From positions 1 to 36,474 of the forward strand of contig JAWWPG010000049.1 of the NCBI GenBank assembly GCA_033850885.1: 36,474 bases of DNA. The letters are read 5' to 3'. The translations under genes were made by a program, and so were the position numbers. Positions 1 through 6,913 of this stretch are shown here, piece after piece. The notes beneath the pieces were generated by a model. The model was not told the DNA's origin. It worked only from the letters and a program-made list of their open reading frames with translations, and searched no databases. The DNA comes from JAWWPG01 sp033850885 (GTDB lineage Bacteria; Actinomycetota; Actinomycetes; Propionibacteriales; Nocardioidaceae). How positions within the stretch are numbered: position 1 is the first letter of the stretch; each line of letters starts with the position of its first letter.

Positions 1-228
1 CCCGCCTTCGTCAGCGACACACCAGAACAAACCAAAGCCAGATACCGGTCACGGGTACCAGCAGGAATACGTCTTCGCACCAACACTCCAATCATCGAGC
101 GTTGCTACGACCGTATGAACCTGCCCGCCGGGAGTCCGCCACTTCGTTCCGAACTACCTGGTTCTTTGCTTGCTCGTGGCGGGCTACGCCGGGATGGACT
201 TCGTGGGGGTATGCCGGGATCGACGGGG
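1..228. other. Left window edge, no assignable gene
   Basis: The plus-strand frame starting at base 1 is open through this stretch and continues antisense across the dcd gene, so its true end cannot be judged. It could hold the C-terminal end of a gene entering from the left (a plausible-looking peptide runs to about base 115), but I recognise no family. I see no RNA gene or clear terminator after dcd here. Confidence 0.3.
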
Positions 229-804
229 TCAGATCGCCGTACGGTGGAAGTTCTGGAACGAGCGCGACGGTGTCGGCCCGCGCTGGCCCTGGTAGCGCGA
301 CCCGTACTTCGCACTCCCGTACGGGTGCTCGGCCGGCGAGCTGAGCCGGAAGAAGCACAGCTGGCCGATCTTCATCCCCGGCCACAGCTTGATCGGCAAC
401 GTCGCGACGTTCGAGAGCTCAAGCGTGACGTGCCCCGAGAAGCCCGGGTCGATGAAGCCGGCGGTGGAATGGGTCAGCAGGCCAAGCCTGCCGAGCGACG
501 ACTTGCCCTCGAGCCGCGCCGCGACGTCGTCCGGAAGGGTGATGACCTCGTACGTCGACCCGAGCACGAACTCGCCCGGATGCAGGATGAACGGCTCGGC
601 GCCGTCCGGCTCGACCGCCCGCGTGAGGTCCGGCTGGTCTGCCGCCGGGTCGATGTGCGGGTAGCGGTGGTTCTCGAATACGCGGAAATACCTGTCCAGC
701 CTGATGTCGACGCTCGACGGCTGCACCATCTCTTTGTCGAACGGCGCGAGATCGACCCGCCCGGCAGCGATCTCGGCAAGGATGTCACGGTCGCTCAGCA
801 GCAC
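229..804 (-). CDS. dcd: dCTP deaminase
   Basis: Deaminates dCTP (dUTP product, or dUMP in bifunctional members) for thymidylate synthesis in the cytoplasm. The 191-residue length fits the trimeric Dcd family. The hallmark block is present: QPSSVDIRLD near the N-terminus, HPGEFVLGSTYE, the catalytic-region segment EGKSSLGRLGLLTHSTAGFID, then ELSNVATLPIKLWPGMKIGQL and the C-terminal YGSRYQGQRGPTPSR nucleotide-binding tail. I chose the GTG at 804 (VLLSDRDI) because the family begins MLLSDRDI; an upstream ATG at 840 would add 12 residues not found in the family. It reads away from the neighbouring tRNA-Gly, with about 90 bases between them. It is chromosomal backbone outside the integrated element. 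The identification is very secure; whether it is mono- or bifunctional is not decided here. Confidence 0.96.
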   Translation of the reverse strand: MLLSDRDILAEIAAGRVDLAPFDKEMVQPSSVDIRLDRYFRVFENHRYPHIDPAADQPDLTRAVEPDGAEPFILHPGEFVLGSTYEVITLPDDVAARLEGKSSLGRLGLLTHSTAGFIDPGFSGHVTLELSNVATLPIKLWPGMKIGQLCFFRLSSPAEHPYGSAKYGSRYQGQRGPTPSRSFQNFHRTAI

Positions 805-896
805 CCGCACGACACTACCGAACCACGCGACGGGCACCACCGAGGCAAGACGGTAGGATCTCTGAAGCCCGCTCCGGTGCAGCCGGGTGCGGCGCT

Positions 897-967
897 GCGG
901 GTGTAGTTCAATGGTAGAACATCAGCTTCCCAAGCTGACAGTGCGAGTTCGATTCTCGTCACCCGCT
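897..967 (+). tRNA. tRNA-Gly (anticodon CCC)
   Basis: A full cloverleaf can be folded by eye. The 7-bp acceptor stem pairs GCGGGTG with CACCCGC, the D arm is GTTC/GAAC, the anticodon stem is TCAGC/GCTGA with loop TTCCCAA (anticodon CCC), and the T arm is GCGAG-TTCGATT-CTCGT. The discriminator base is T, and CCA is not encoded. A TAGGAT hexamer at 854-859 could be its -10 element, but I see no convincing -35. The 3' half serves as the attachment site of the element that follows, and the gene remains intact on the attL side. Confidence 0.96.
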
Positions 968-990
968 CCGAGCTATTTCGCCAGGTCAGA
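925..990 (+). repeat. attL: left copy of 66-bp attachment repeat
   Basis: Identical base for base to 10155-10220. It starts in the anticodon arm of tRNA-Gly, runs through its 3' end (967) and continues 23 bases further. A weaker match continues to 1013 (15 identical bases at 999-1013 versus 10228-10242, offset by one indel). The integrase stop codon lies at 994-996, inside the imperfect extension. Confidence 0.93.
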
Positions 991-993
991 ACG

Positions 994-2244
994 TCAGAGT
1001 TCCAGTCCGGGCCGCCCCTCAATTGTTCTCGCGGGGGGCCGTGGGCCATCTATGGGCCACTGCGCTCGAGCCGAGCGCTTGGAGCTGTCGCGCTGGGCGG
1101 GGGTCTGAGGCTCCCGACCAGCGTCAGCCTGGAGAGCCTCAAACCGGGCGTCCATGGACGCAGCAATGGCCTGGTCAGCCTGAGAGCTGGCGTGCTGGTA
1201 GATCAGCGCCGCCGTCATTGAGTCATGGCCCATCCGTGCCATCAGATCGCGAGTGCTCACACCACTGCTTGCTGCGAACACGTTGCCCGTGTGCCGAAGA
1301 TCGTGGAAGTGCAGCCCCGCGACCCCAAGCTCCGACAGCACCTTGGACCAGCCCACGAGATTGTTGAAGTTCCCACGCCGGATCGAGGACCCCTTTGGAC
1401 CGGTGAAGAGCAACCGCAACGGCTCACGCGGCGGGAACTCCGCCAAGTGCTCACGGAGCGCTTCCTTAACGAAACTTGGGATCGCGACTGTCCGCAGACC
1501 AGCGCGTGACTTGGGGGGTGCCAGCGACATTCCTTTTCCGCGGACCTCGATGAACGCGTGCTTGATCCGGACTGTGCCGTGCTGGAGATCGACATCGCTA
1601 GCTTGGAGGGCTACAGCCTCGCCGTATCGGAGACTCGCAAAGGTCGTTTCCAGGACCAGAGCTCGGTATCGACGCGGAACCGCGTCGGCAAGCTGCATGA
1701 CCTGCTCTAGAGTGAGCACGGGACGCTCGTGGGGATGCTCTTGATCGGCTCCCGGAAGCCGGCAGGGGTTGCGGGCGAGGATGCGATCCTCGTTCACGGC
1801 AGTCATGAGAATGGCCCGCAAGAGTCGGTACGCCTTCGCCGTTGTGCTCGAAGAGACTCCCTCCGAGAGCAACTTCGCGCGCCACTCCCGCACCAGCGGC
1901 GGATCGATGTCTCCGAGCATCGCTCCCCCGAGGTGAGGCTCTACGTGCTTCTTCAGCAACCACCGATACAAATCGATAGTACGGGGTCGTAGGTTCGCCC
2001 GCTCCGTGATCCATCTCTCGGCGTAGTCGCCGAGTCGAACCTTTGCTCGTCGGGGATCCACCCATTCACCGCGAGCCATCTGTGACTCGAGGATGGACAG
2101 ATACCGAGAAGCCTCAGCCTGCCTCGCGAAGGTCGTTGGCGCTGACCGTATGCGCCCATCCGGACCTCGGTATCGTGCCTGCCATCGGCCGGAGGATCGC
2201 TGCCGCACACTGCCGAACCGCCGCCGAGATGTTGATTCGCCCAT
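994..2244 (-). CDS. int: Tyrosine recombinase / integrase
   Basis: Site-specific recombinase that should integrate and excise the element at tRNA-Gly. The 416-residue protein has an N-terminal arm-binding-like region (about 10-60), a SAM-like core-binding domain (about 68-155) and a C-terminal catalytic domain. The catalytic set is visible: R206 (in SLRYGE), a beta-hairpin Lys near K245, H314 and R317 (HDLRH), H340 (MGH) and nucleophile Y349 (IYQH). The domain looks intact. The ATG overlaps the stop codon of the upstream HTH gene (TAATG), so the two are translationally coupled in an xis-int order. Its last codons lie in the attL extension and its C-terminal coding sequence contains two TGGGCCA boxes at 1042-1059. 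It reads toward attL. Confidence 0.95.
   Translation of the reverse strand: MGESTSRRRFGSVRQRSSGRWQARYRGPDGRIRSAPTTFARQAEASRYLSILESQMARGEWVDPRRAKVRLGDYAERWITERANLRPRTIDLYRWLLKKHVEPHLGGAMLGDIDPPLVREWRAKLLSEGVSSSTTAKAYRLLRAILMTAVNEDRILARNPCRLPGADQEHPHERPVLTLEQVMQLADAVPRRYRALVLETTFASLRYGEAVALQASDVDLQHGTVRIKHAFIEVRGKGMSLAPPKSRAGLRTVAIPSFVKEALREHLAEFPPREPLRLLFTGPKGSSIRRGNFNNLVGWSKVLSELGVAGLHFHDLRHTGNVFAASSGVSTRDLMARMGHDSMTAALIYQHASSQADQAIAASMDARFEALQADAGREPQTPAQRDSSKRSARAQWPIDGPRPPARTIEGRPGLEL
1042..1059 (+). promoter_or_regulatory. Left candidate integrase arm-type sites
   Basis: Two direct copies of TGGGCCA begin at 1042 and 1053, spaced 11 bp, about 50 bp inside attL. The same pair with the same spacing and orientation lies inside attR at 10052 and 10063. 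Paired direct repeats flanking the core are the usual form of arm-type sites for tyrosine integrases. The left pair is embedded in int codons. Function is inferred from position and repetition only. Confidence 0.55.
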
Positions 2245-2477
2245 TACCCGACGCCTCGCGCTCCGCGCCAGACGTCCGCCTCGGTCATGGCCTCGACACG
2301 TCCCGCGTCAACGTAGCCATCAATGTCGTTGATCGACAGCCGAAGCGACCTACCCAATCGATGAAAGGGGATTCTCCTCTCCCCTACCAGGCGGCGTACG
2401 TGCCGCTCGCTCATGCACATACGGGCCGCGGCCTGTCGGATCGTCAAGAGTTCTTGCACCGCCGGCTTCCTGTCCAT
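2244..2477 (-). CDS. Excisionase-like HTH DNA-binding protein
   Basis: A 77-residue protein of the excisionase/MerR-like HTH_17 type. The pattern LLTIRQAAARMCMSERHVRRL, followed by IPFHRLGRSLRLSINDIDGYV, matches the winged-helix excisionase family: helix-turn-helix, then a wing ending in R(F/L)xxxDIDxYV. It lies directly upstream of int with a one-base stop/start overlap. It is therefore likely the recombination directionality factor and/or a regulator of int. Exact start: the ATG at 2477 is used. Direct evidence for excision activity is not available from sequence. Confidence 0.8.
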   Translation of the reverse strand: MDRKPAVQELLTIRQAAARMCMSERHVRRLVGERRIPFHRLGRSLRLSINDIDGYVDAGRVEAMTEADVWRGARGVG

Positions 2478-3070
2478 GCCGATCGCTCCCTCCGAACTAG
2501 GTCCTCACGCCGGACACGTCAACAAGCTCTCCGCGTCCATCAACCGACCACAGCGGATGGGCCTACGCATGCCCTTCGAATGGCTGGTGTGTTGACATAG
2601 CGGCTGCCCTTGCTGCGATTGCTCACTGGCTACCAATCGGGCGGTACACCATGGGTTCCTGATGCGGGACTCGCGGTGGCCATGGATTCGTACAGGTGCG
2701 GTGACCTGACGGGGTCATTCGCCCTCGTGACCCCCCGTCTACTCCGAGGAATTCGCCGAGCCCCAAGTCTGGTGACCACGCCACGACGATTGCCACTCGC
2801 GAGGTCAAATCTGTGGGCAAGCTCTACCCAGCCGCGCACGCACGACTGGAAACAGCCTGGGGCGAACCGGCTTCTGATTGCCGGCGCCGGCGGTCCTCAG
2901 GGTTCAGAAGCTCAGCATCGATTGTGTCGAGCGTCTGAGTGGAGCCCCCGAGCGGCACCCTTGACTCGCTTGCACACCGGGACCGGCTCCACGGCACTAG
3001 ACATGCAACGGCTCGCCTTAGACGAAGTCCCGATGGTCAGGCCAACCATGCGCAAGGGCGCAGGTCCGTA

Positions 3071-3094
3071 ACCCTCAGCATTCATGCTGAGGGT
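3071..3094. repeat. 24-bp near-perfect palindrome
   Basis: Arms of 11 bp (ACCCTCAGCAT and its reverse complement) are separated by only two bases. The short spacer suits a dimeric-regulator operator or a recombination/cruciform site better than a transcription terminator, and no T-tract follows. No adjacent gene explains it. Confidence 0.5.
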
Positions 3095-3316
3095 CGACGT
3101 AGTTCACCCAGGCCAATTCCACGGATCGCGGGTGTCTTCGACCTCACCAGAAGGCCTTGCCGATTAACCCAGAATCTCTCACACCTCTGGCATCCGAGGT
3201 GACTTGAGTTTCGTCCGCACGAAACTCTACTCTGAAATGGTGTTCCCAGGCCTGCCGAAGAGCCGCTTACGAAGAACGCAGAGCCGCCCGCCCGCGGCGC
3301 CATCGCGATCGCGGTC

Positions 3317-3529
3317 GTGGAGCGGCCCAGCATCGTCGAACACAACCTCACCGAATGCGTCGCCCGGGTAACTCGCTCACCAGCTGCCTGCAGAAGGGTA
3401 CTCCAGACTCTCACTACCCTTGCCGAGAACCAGAACATCCTCACCGATCCCAAATGGGAGTCAACAATCCGAGTCGCCGAGAAACTGGACGCCGCGATCA
3501 AACGCCATCGAGGCGGCCGACGCTTGTAG
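3317..3529 (+). CDS. Possible small protein or gene remnant, unknown
   Basis: A 70-residue frame starting at a GTG. The same frame is open upstream to a stop at 3233, so the product could be up to about 98 residues. The predicted peptide has an ordinary, helix-favouring composition (segments rich in E, L and A such as RVAEKLDAAIKRH), unlike the Arg/Pro-rich antisense frames around it. I do not recognise it. No clear ribosome site precedes the GTG. It may be the 3' end of a truncated gene inside the decayed stretch. Confidence 0.25.
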   Translation: MERPSIVEHNLTECVARVTRSPAACRRVLQTLTTLAENQNILTDPKWESTIRVAEKLDAAIKRHRGGRRL

Positions 3530-3849
3530 CGCGGCCGCTTCGTATCAACGCGGGCCTGCCGCCGCGCTCCGGTCCACACAGTCGCGACACATTTGACCCA
3601 CCGCGCGCGTGAACCCGTCTCAGGGGTGCTCCGCAAGGACGATTCCGCCTTACCAGTACCGATATGTCGGTTCGATTGGAGCGTCAAGCCCTGGTGGAAA
3701 CCTGCTCAGTGGCGCGTTTCCCGATTCTGAACCGCGACCTCGGGCCGGACGGATGCCGTCTTCCGGACGCGGTCACCGCCCTCCGCGACGCGCTCACCTT
3801 TTGGGGCCCTTCGTGGGAACGAGAGGGGTCGCAACGACGTCATAGCGGT

Positions 3850-4266
3850 ATGAGAAGCCGTGGCTGTTGCGCCACCTATCCGTGCGTGCTGGTCGCGCTG
3901 GTGACCATCACGGCGTGCGGCTCGTCGACGTCCTCCAGCGGTCCGCCGAAGCCGCCCGCCTCCGGTGTCCGAGGGATAGCCGTGGTTGATGCGGGCTGCC
4001 CCGTGATCACCGACGCTCACCCTTGTCCAGAACTCCCCATGAAGGCACGCGTCACGGTTACCAAACCGGGCAGCAAGACAATCGTGGGAAAGGCAGACAC
4101 GGACTCCAAGGGGAGATTCACCATCGCGCTCCTACCAGGCATGTACGAAATCAAAGCCACCAACGTCACCGGGGTCCAAGTACCCTGGGCGCGCACGTTG
4201 CCCGTGACAGTCGCCGCCCACGCTTTCGCGACGGTTCGGATCCGTTTCGACTCCGGGGTCCGCTAG
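3850..4266 (+). CDS. Secreted lipoprotein with carboxypeptidase-regulatory-like fold
   Basis: A 138-residue protein. The ATG at 3850 is chosen because it directly precedes a lipoprotein signal peptide: charged start (MRSRG), hydrophobic run and lipobox TITAC with Cys near residue 24. A Ser/Pro-rich linker follows, then about 90 residues resembling a prealbumin-like/CarboxypepD_reg beta sandwich (GKADTDSKGRFTIALLPGMYEIKA...). That pattern, in which a tunable extension ends in 'G.Y.i.a', is typical of surface accessory domains. The function is unknown; it is probably anchored on the outer face of the membrane. It sits in the integrated element, tail-to-tail with the DUF1232 gene. The ribosome site is weak. 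An in-frame extension upstream to 3664 looks non-coding. Confidence 0.7.
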   Translation: MRSRGCCATYPCVLVALVTITACGSSTSSSGPPKPPASGVRGIAVVDAGCPVITDAHPCPELPMKARVTVTKPGSKTIVGKADTDSKGRFTIALLPGMYEIKATNVTGVQVPWARTLPVTVAAHAFATVRIRFDSGVR

Positions 4267-4298
4267 ACAGTAATCCAGAACGCAAACTTGGCGGACGC

Positions 4299-4718
4299 CT
4301 AGGTCGCATAGCGGGTTTGTCCGGCGAGCATCAGAATGGTGCGCAGTCCGTCGGGGGTGCCGGGCCAGTGCCGTTCGATGGCTTGGGGTCCGGCGTGGCG
4401 GATGGTCGAGCGGAGTGTGATCGCGACGAGGAGGGCGTCGTCGGCGTAGCCGATGATGGGGATGAAGTCGGGTATCAGGTCGACCGGTGAGACCAGGTAT
4501 GCGATCAGCAGGATCAGCCGGATACGCACGCCTCCAGGCACGTCCGGGTCCCCGGCCAGGCGCCGCAGCAGACGCAGCACGTCTGGTAGCAGCCGTAGGG
4601 TGTCGCGGAGACTGGACGGATCTGGGTGGCGGCGTTGAGCACGCCACAAAATCACGATGAGGACCAGGTAGACGACGAGCAGACCCGTGACGCCGGCGAC
4701 GAGGATATGCCACCACAT
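4299..4718 (-). CDS. DUF1232 (YkvA-like) small membrane protein
   Basis: A 139-residue protein. An N-terminal transmembrane helix (about 3-25, HILVAGVTGLLVVYLVLIVILW) is followed by a basic region and the DUF1232 core, with its signature 'RLILLIAYLVSPVDLIPDFIPIIGYADDALLVAITL' arrangement: a hydrophobic helix, the SPVDLIPDFIP turn, then GYADDA. Biochemical function of the family is not established. Its start is two bases after the stop of the broken cation-efflux gene, so both were probably one operon. Confidence 0.85.
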   Translation of the reverse strand: MWWHILVAGVTGLLVVYLVLIVILWRAQRRHPDPSSLRDTLRLLPDVLRLLRRLAGDPDVPGGVRIRLILLIAYLVSPVDLIPDFIPIIGYADDALLVAITLRSTIRHAGPQAIERHWPGTPDGLRTILMLAGQTRYAT

Positions 4719-4720
4719 GC

Positions 4721-4990
4721 CTAGGCCTCAGACTCGGTGAGGCTGGACTGGATGGAGCCGGCTTCCTTGACGACGGAGTAGACAATTACTAGCCCGGCGG
4801 CAGGGTCGGCCCACCACCAACCGACGAGCACATTCAACGTCAATCCGAGCTGCACGGCGGCGGCCAGGAGGCCGTCGATGACGGTGACGCGTCCTTCGGT
4901 GATCAGCACCGGATTGGCCAGGCGGCGACCGGGGCGGGTCTTGCCGGCAGCCAAACGCGAACATGACGAGTGTTGTAGACCATAAGCCCT
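4721..4990 (-). pseudogene. Cation diffusion facilitator remnant (truncated, frameshifted)
   Basis: The last about 75 codons resemble the C-terminal membrane part of actinobacterial CDF metal transporters: GKTRPGRRLANPVLITEGRVTVIDG, then a helix ending NVLVGWWWADPAAGLVIVY (shown here in separated pieces). Upstream, CDF-like sequence (LVMFA) continues in another frame; an extra T in the GCGTTTGGC run near 4960 would account for the shift. Beyond about 4990 the similarity stops and the start of the neighbouring Asp-box gene's 3' end is reached, so the first two thirds of the gene are missing. A 118-codon open frame beginning at 5077 exists but its first part is not CDF-like. Left-over of an operon with the DUF1232 gene. 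Confidence 0.65.
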
Positions 4991-5027
4991 GCGGATGGCG
5001 AACCCTGTTGCATAGATGCACTCGTGG

Positions 5028-6608
5028 TTAGTAGATGCCGGTCCCGGTGAGTTGAGTGGCGAAGGCGGTGTGGACACAGCTGCCGGTGTTTGTTGTGGAG
5101 GCTGTGCAGCCGGGCGCGTGGGGGTTGTTGGTGTTGTTGGCGCGGTATTGGTCGTCGGTGTAGACGATGGAGGCTAGGCCGGTGGTGGGGCTGGCGGCGA
5201 CGCCGAAGTCGTCGTAGAGGTCTCGGTTGCCGGTGCAGCCGACGCCGCTTTCACAGACCCCGCCGTAGTGGTTGACCGGGCTGGCGGCGACTTGGCTGAA
5301 GACCGATCCTGCCGTGCTCGCGTGCAGGTTCTGCGCGAAGTAGACGTGCCAGGCCGCCGACATCGGGTAGTTGTCGGGTGTTTCGCCGGGTGCGGGGGAG
5401 TGGGAGGTGCCGTAGTAGACGACGTCGAGGGCACCGTCGTTGCCTGCGACGCTCCACGGGAAGATCGCGGTGTTGGCCGGAGTCTTGTTGATGCGTGTCG
5501 GGCTGCTCCACGTCGACCCTTGGTTGGTGGAGTAGCTGTAGTAGATGTTGTGGTTGTCGCAGTAGACGGCGTACACGTTGCCTTTACGGTCAACGGAGAC
5601 GTTGGTGAACTGGTGGCCGTAGCTGACGTTGATGTTCGGGTCGAGATGCACGATGTGATCGGTGAACGTGACACCGCCGTCGGTGGAGACGCCCATGTAG
5701 ACCACGTTGTAGCAGGTGCCGGCGGTTCCGCAGGCAGTATCCCCTGCAATGTTTTGGGGTCCGCTGAAGATTTGGTACAGGTTGTGGTTGCCTTTGGTGG
5801 CATCGCCCTCGATCGTGTCCCGAGCAATCGCGAGATTGCCGATCTCGTTGTTGCCCACTAGGTAGGGGGCGTGCGAGGTGTCGATGGCGCTGCTGTGCTG
5901 CGGGAACGCGAGACCGCCGTTGTAGTCGCAGTCGACGCTGATGTTCTGCACCGTGTCGTGGTAGGAGATGCACACCTTGTCACCGCCCTCCACCGGCAGC
6001 TGCAGAGGGCTCTGGTGCGAGTCATCGGCGGCGATCCACTCCCGGTCGTCACCGACCATCTTCGCTGCGGCGGGCTGCAGCATGAACGTCGATCCGCCGT
6101 CCTGGCTGTTGCTGACGTCGACGTTGGCCAGGTTCAGGCTGGAGATGTGCAGCGGCACGAAACCCGTGCTGTTGGTGTCGTCGCCGACGGCCACGTCCAC
6201 GTCCCCGCCGCCAGGCGCGACACCCGAATCGTTTCCCGTGGAGGCAGCATCAGGCGATGGCAGCGTCACATAATGCCTGCCACCATCGGTGGACTTCCAC
6301 GCCTCGGTACCTGCGCCCAGACCGTTCTCCGAGGCGGCGTAGAAGTTGCCCTGTTCATCGGCGCGGATCGCCGGCTCACCGGCGGTGTTATAACACTTCG
6401 ACGGACCCGCACCCGGACACCTGGTCCCGACGCTGCCGCCGCCCTCATCCAACCCGAACGTCTTCAGACCAGCCGGCTCAAAGTTGGTGAAGGTAGCGGT
6501 GCTTGTCGTTGCACCCGGCGACGCCGAGGACACCCCAGCCGTCACACCGGCAACCGCCAGCGGAATGATCGCCGCAACAACCAACCTGGGACGAGACCAT
6601 GACCGCAT
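5028..6608 (-). CDS. Secreted Asp-box (sialidase-like) protein 1
   Basis: A 526-residue protein with a Sec signal peptide: basic MRSWSRPR, hydrophobic stretch, probable cleavage after ASP/SSA near residue 30. The mature part has several Asp-box (BNR) motifs of the S-x-D-x-G-x-T/H-F/W type: STDGGRHYV (about 107), SQDGGSTFM, STDGGVTFT and STNQGSTWS. These are characteristic of beta-propeller exo-sialidase-like and related glycoside-binding proteins. I do not see the full sialidase catalytic set (Arg triad with RIP motif), so enzymatic sialidase activity is not supported. Several Cys pairs suggest disulphides outside the cell. It is divergent from a second protein of the same kind (6914-8566), with a 305-base shared upstream region. 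Confidence 0.8.
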   Translation of the reverse strand: MRSWSRPRLVVAAIIPLAVAGVTAGVSSASPGATTSTATFTNFEPAGLKTFGLDEGGGSVGTRCPGAGPSKCYNTAGEPAIRADEQGNFYAASENGLGAGTEAWKSTDGGRHYVTLPSPDAASTGNDSGVAPGGGDVDVAVGDDTNSTGFVPLHISSLNLANVDVSNSQDGGSTFMLQPAAAKMVGDDREWIAADDSHQSPLQLPVEGGDKVCISYHDTVQNISVDCDYNGGLAFPQHSSAIDTSHAPYLVGNNEIGNLAIARDTIEGDATKGNHNLYQIFSGPQNIAGDTACGTAGTCYNVVYMGVSTDGGVTFTDHIVHLDPNINVSYGHQFTNVSVDRKGNVYAVYCDNHNIYYSYSTNQGSTWSSPTRINKTPANTAIFPWSVAGNDGALDVVYYGTSHSPAPGETPDNYPMSAAWHVYFAQNLHASTAGSVFSQVAASPVNHYGGVCESGVGCTGNRDLYDDFGVAASPTTGLASIVYTDDQYRANNTNNPHAPGCTASTTNTGSCVHTAFATQLTGTGIY

Positions 6609-6913
6609 CGATTACTCCTGAGTCGAACGGCGCACCTCGACCTGTTCGCGAACCGGCCGGAGCGTCTGCTCCGCAAAATGTACGCTTCAGCCTCTATGCC
6701 AGTCCAGCAGTACAGACGCGGATCGCGAGAACGTCCGCGGTCGCAAACGCCTCTTCGGGCTAGGGGCGGTCGAGGCTAGCGTCGTCTCGCTTGTTGGGTT
6801 TACGCTCTTGCGGGGGCTGCCGTTGGTCGCGGTGGGGAGCGCAGTGAGAGCGCCTATACCCGCTCTGTGGATGGATCTGTAGGTGCTCAGTGGTCTGATG
6901 TGGAGGTTAGGGG
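6609..6913. other. Divergent upstream region of the Asp-box pair
   Basis: A 305-base region between two divergent secreted-protein genes, presumably holding both promoters. I could not pick convincing -35/-10 pairs. A short inverted repeat (CGGAGC-GTCT-GCTCCG) lies near 6658-6673, on the side of the minus-strand gene. No small gene is evident. Confidence 0.4.

Larger units (their letters stand above)
2478..3849. other. Gene-poor stretch in the element
   Basis: About 1.4 kb with several overlapping short open frames on both strands, none with recognisable domains, a good ribosome site or the strong third-position GC bias of neighbouring genes. Composition looks less biased than the flanks. 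It probably contains decayed DNA. Within it I can point only to a 24-bp palindrome (3071-3094) and one short frame that might be a gene remnant (3317-3529). Confidence 0.5.

Noticed and set aside
115..906. Long plus-strand open frame over dcd
   Set aside because: It is antisense to a strongly recognised gene, Arg/Pro-rich and without a domain.
3082..3687. 201-codon minus-strand frame in the gene-poor stretch
   Set aside because: No domain, no ribosome site, Arg/Ser-rich; composition like a chance frame in high-GC DNA.
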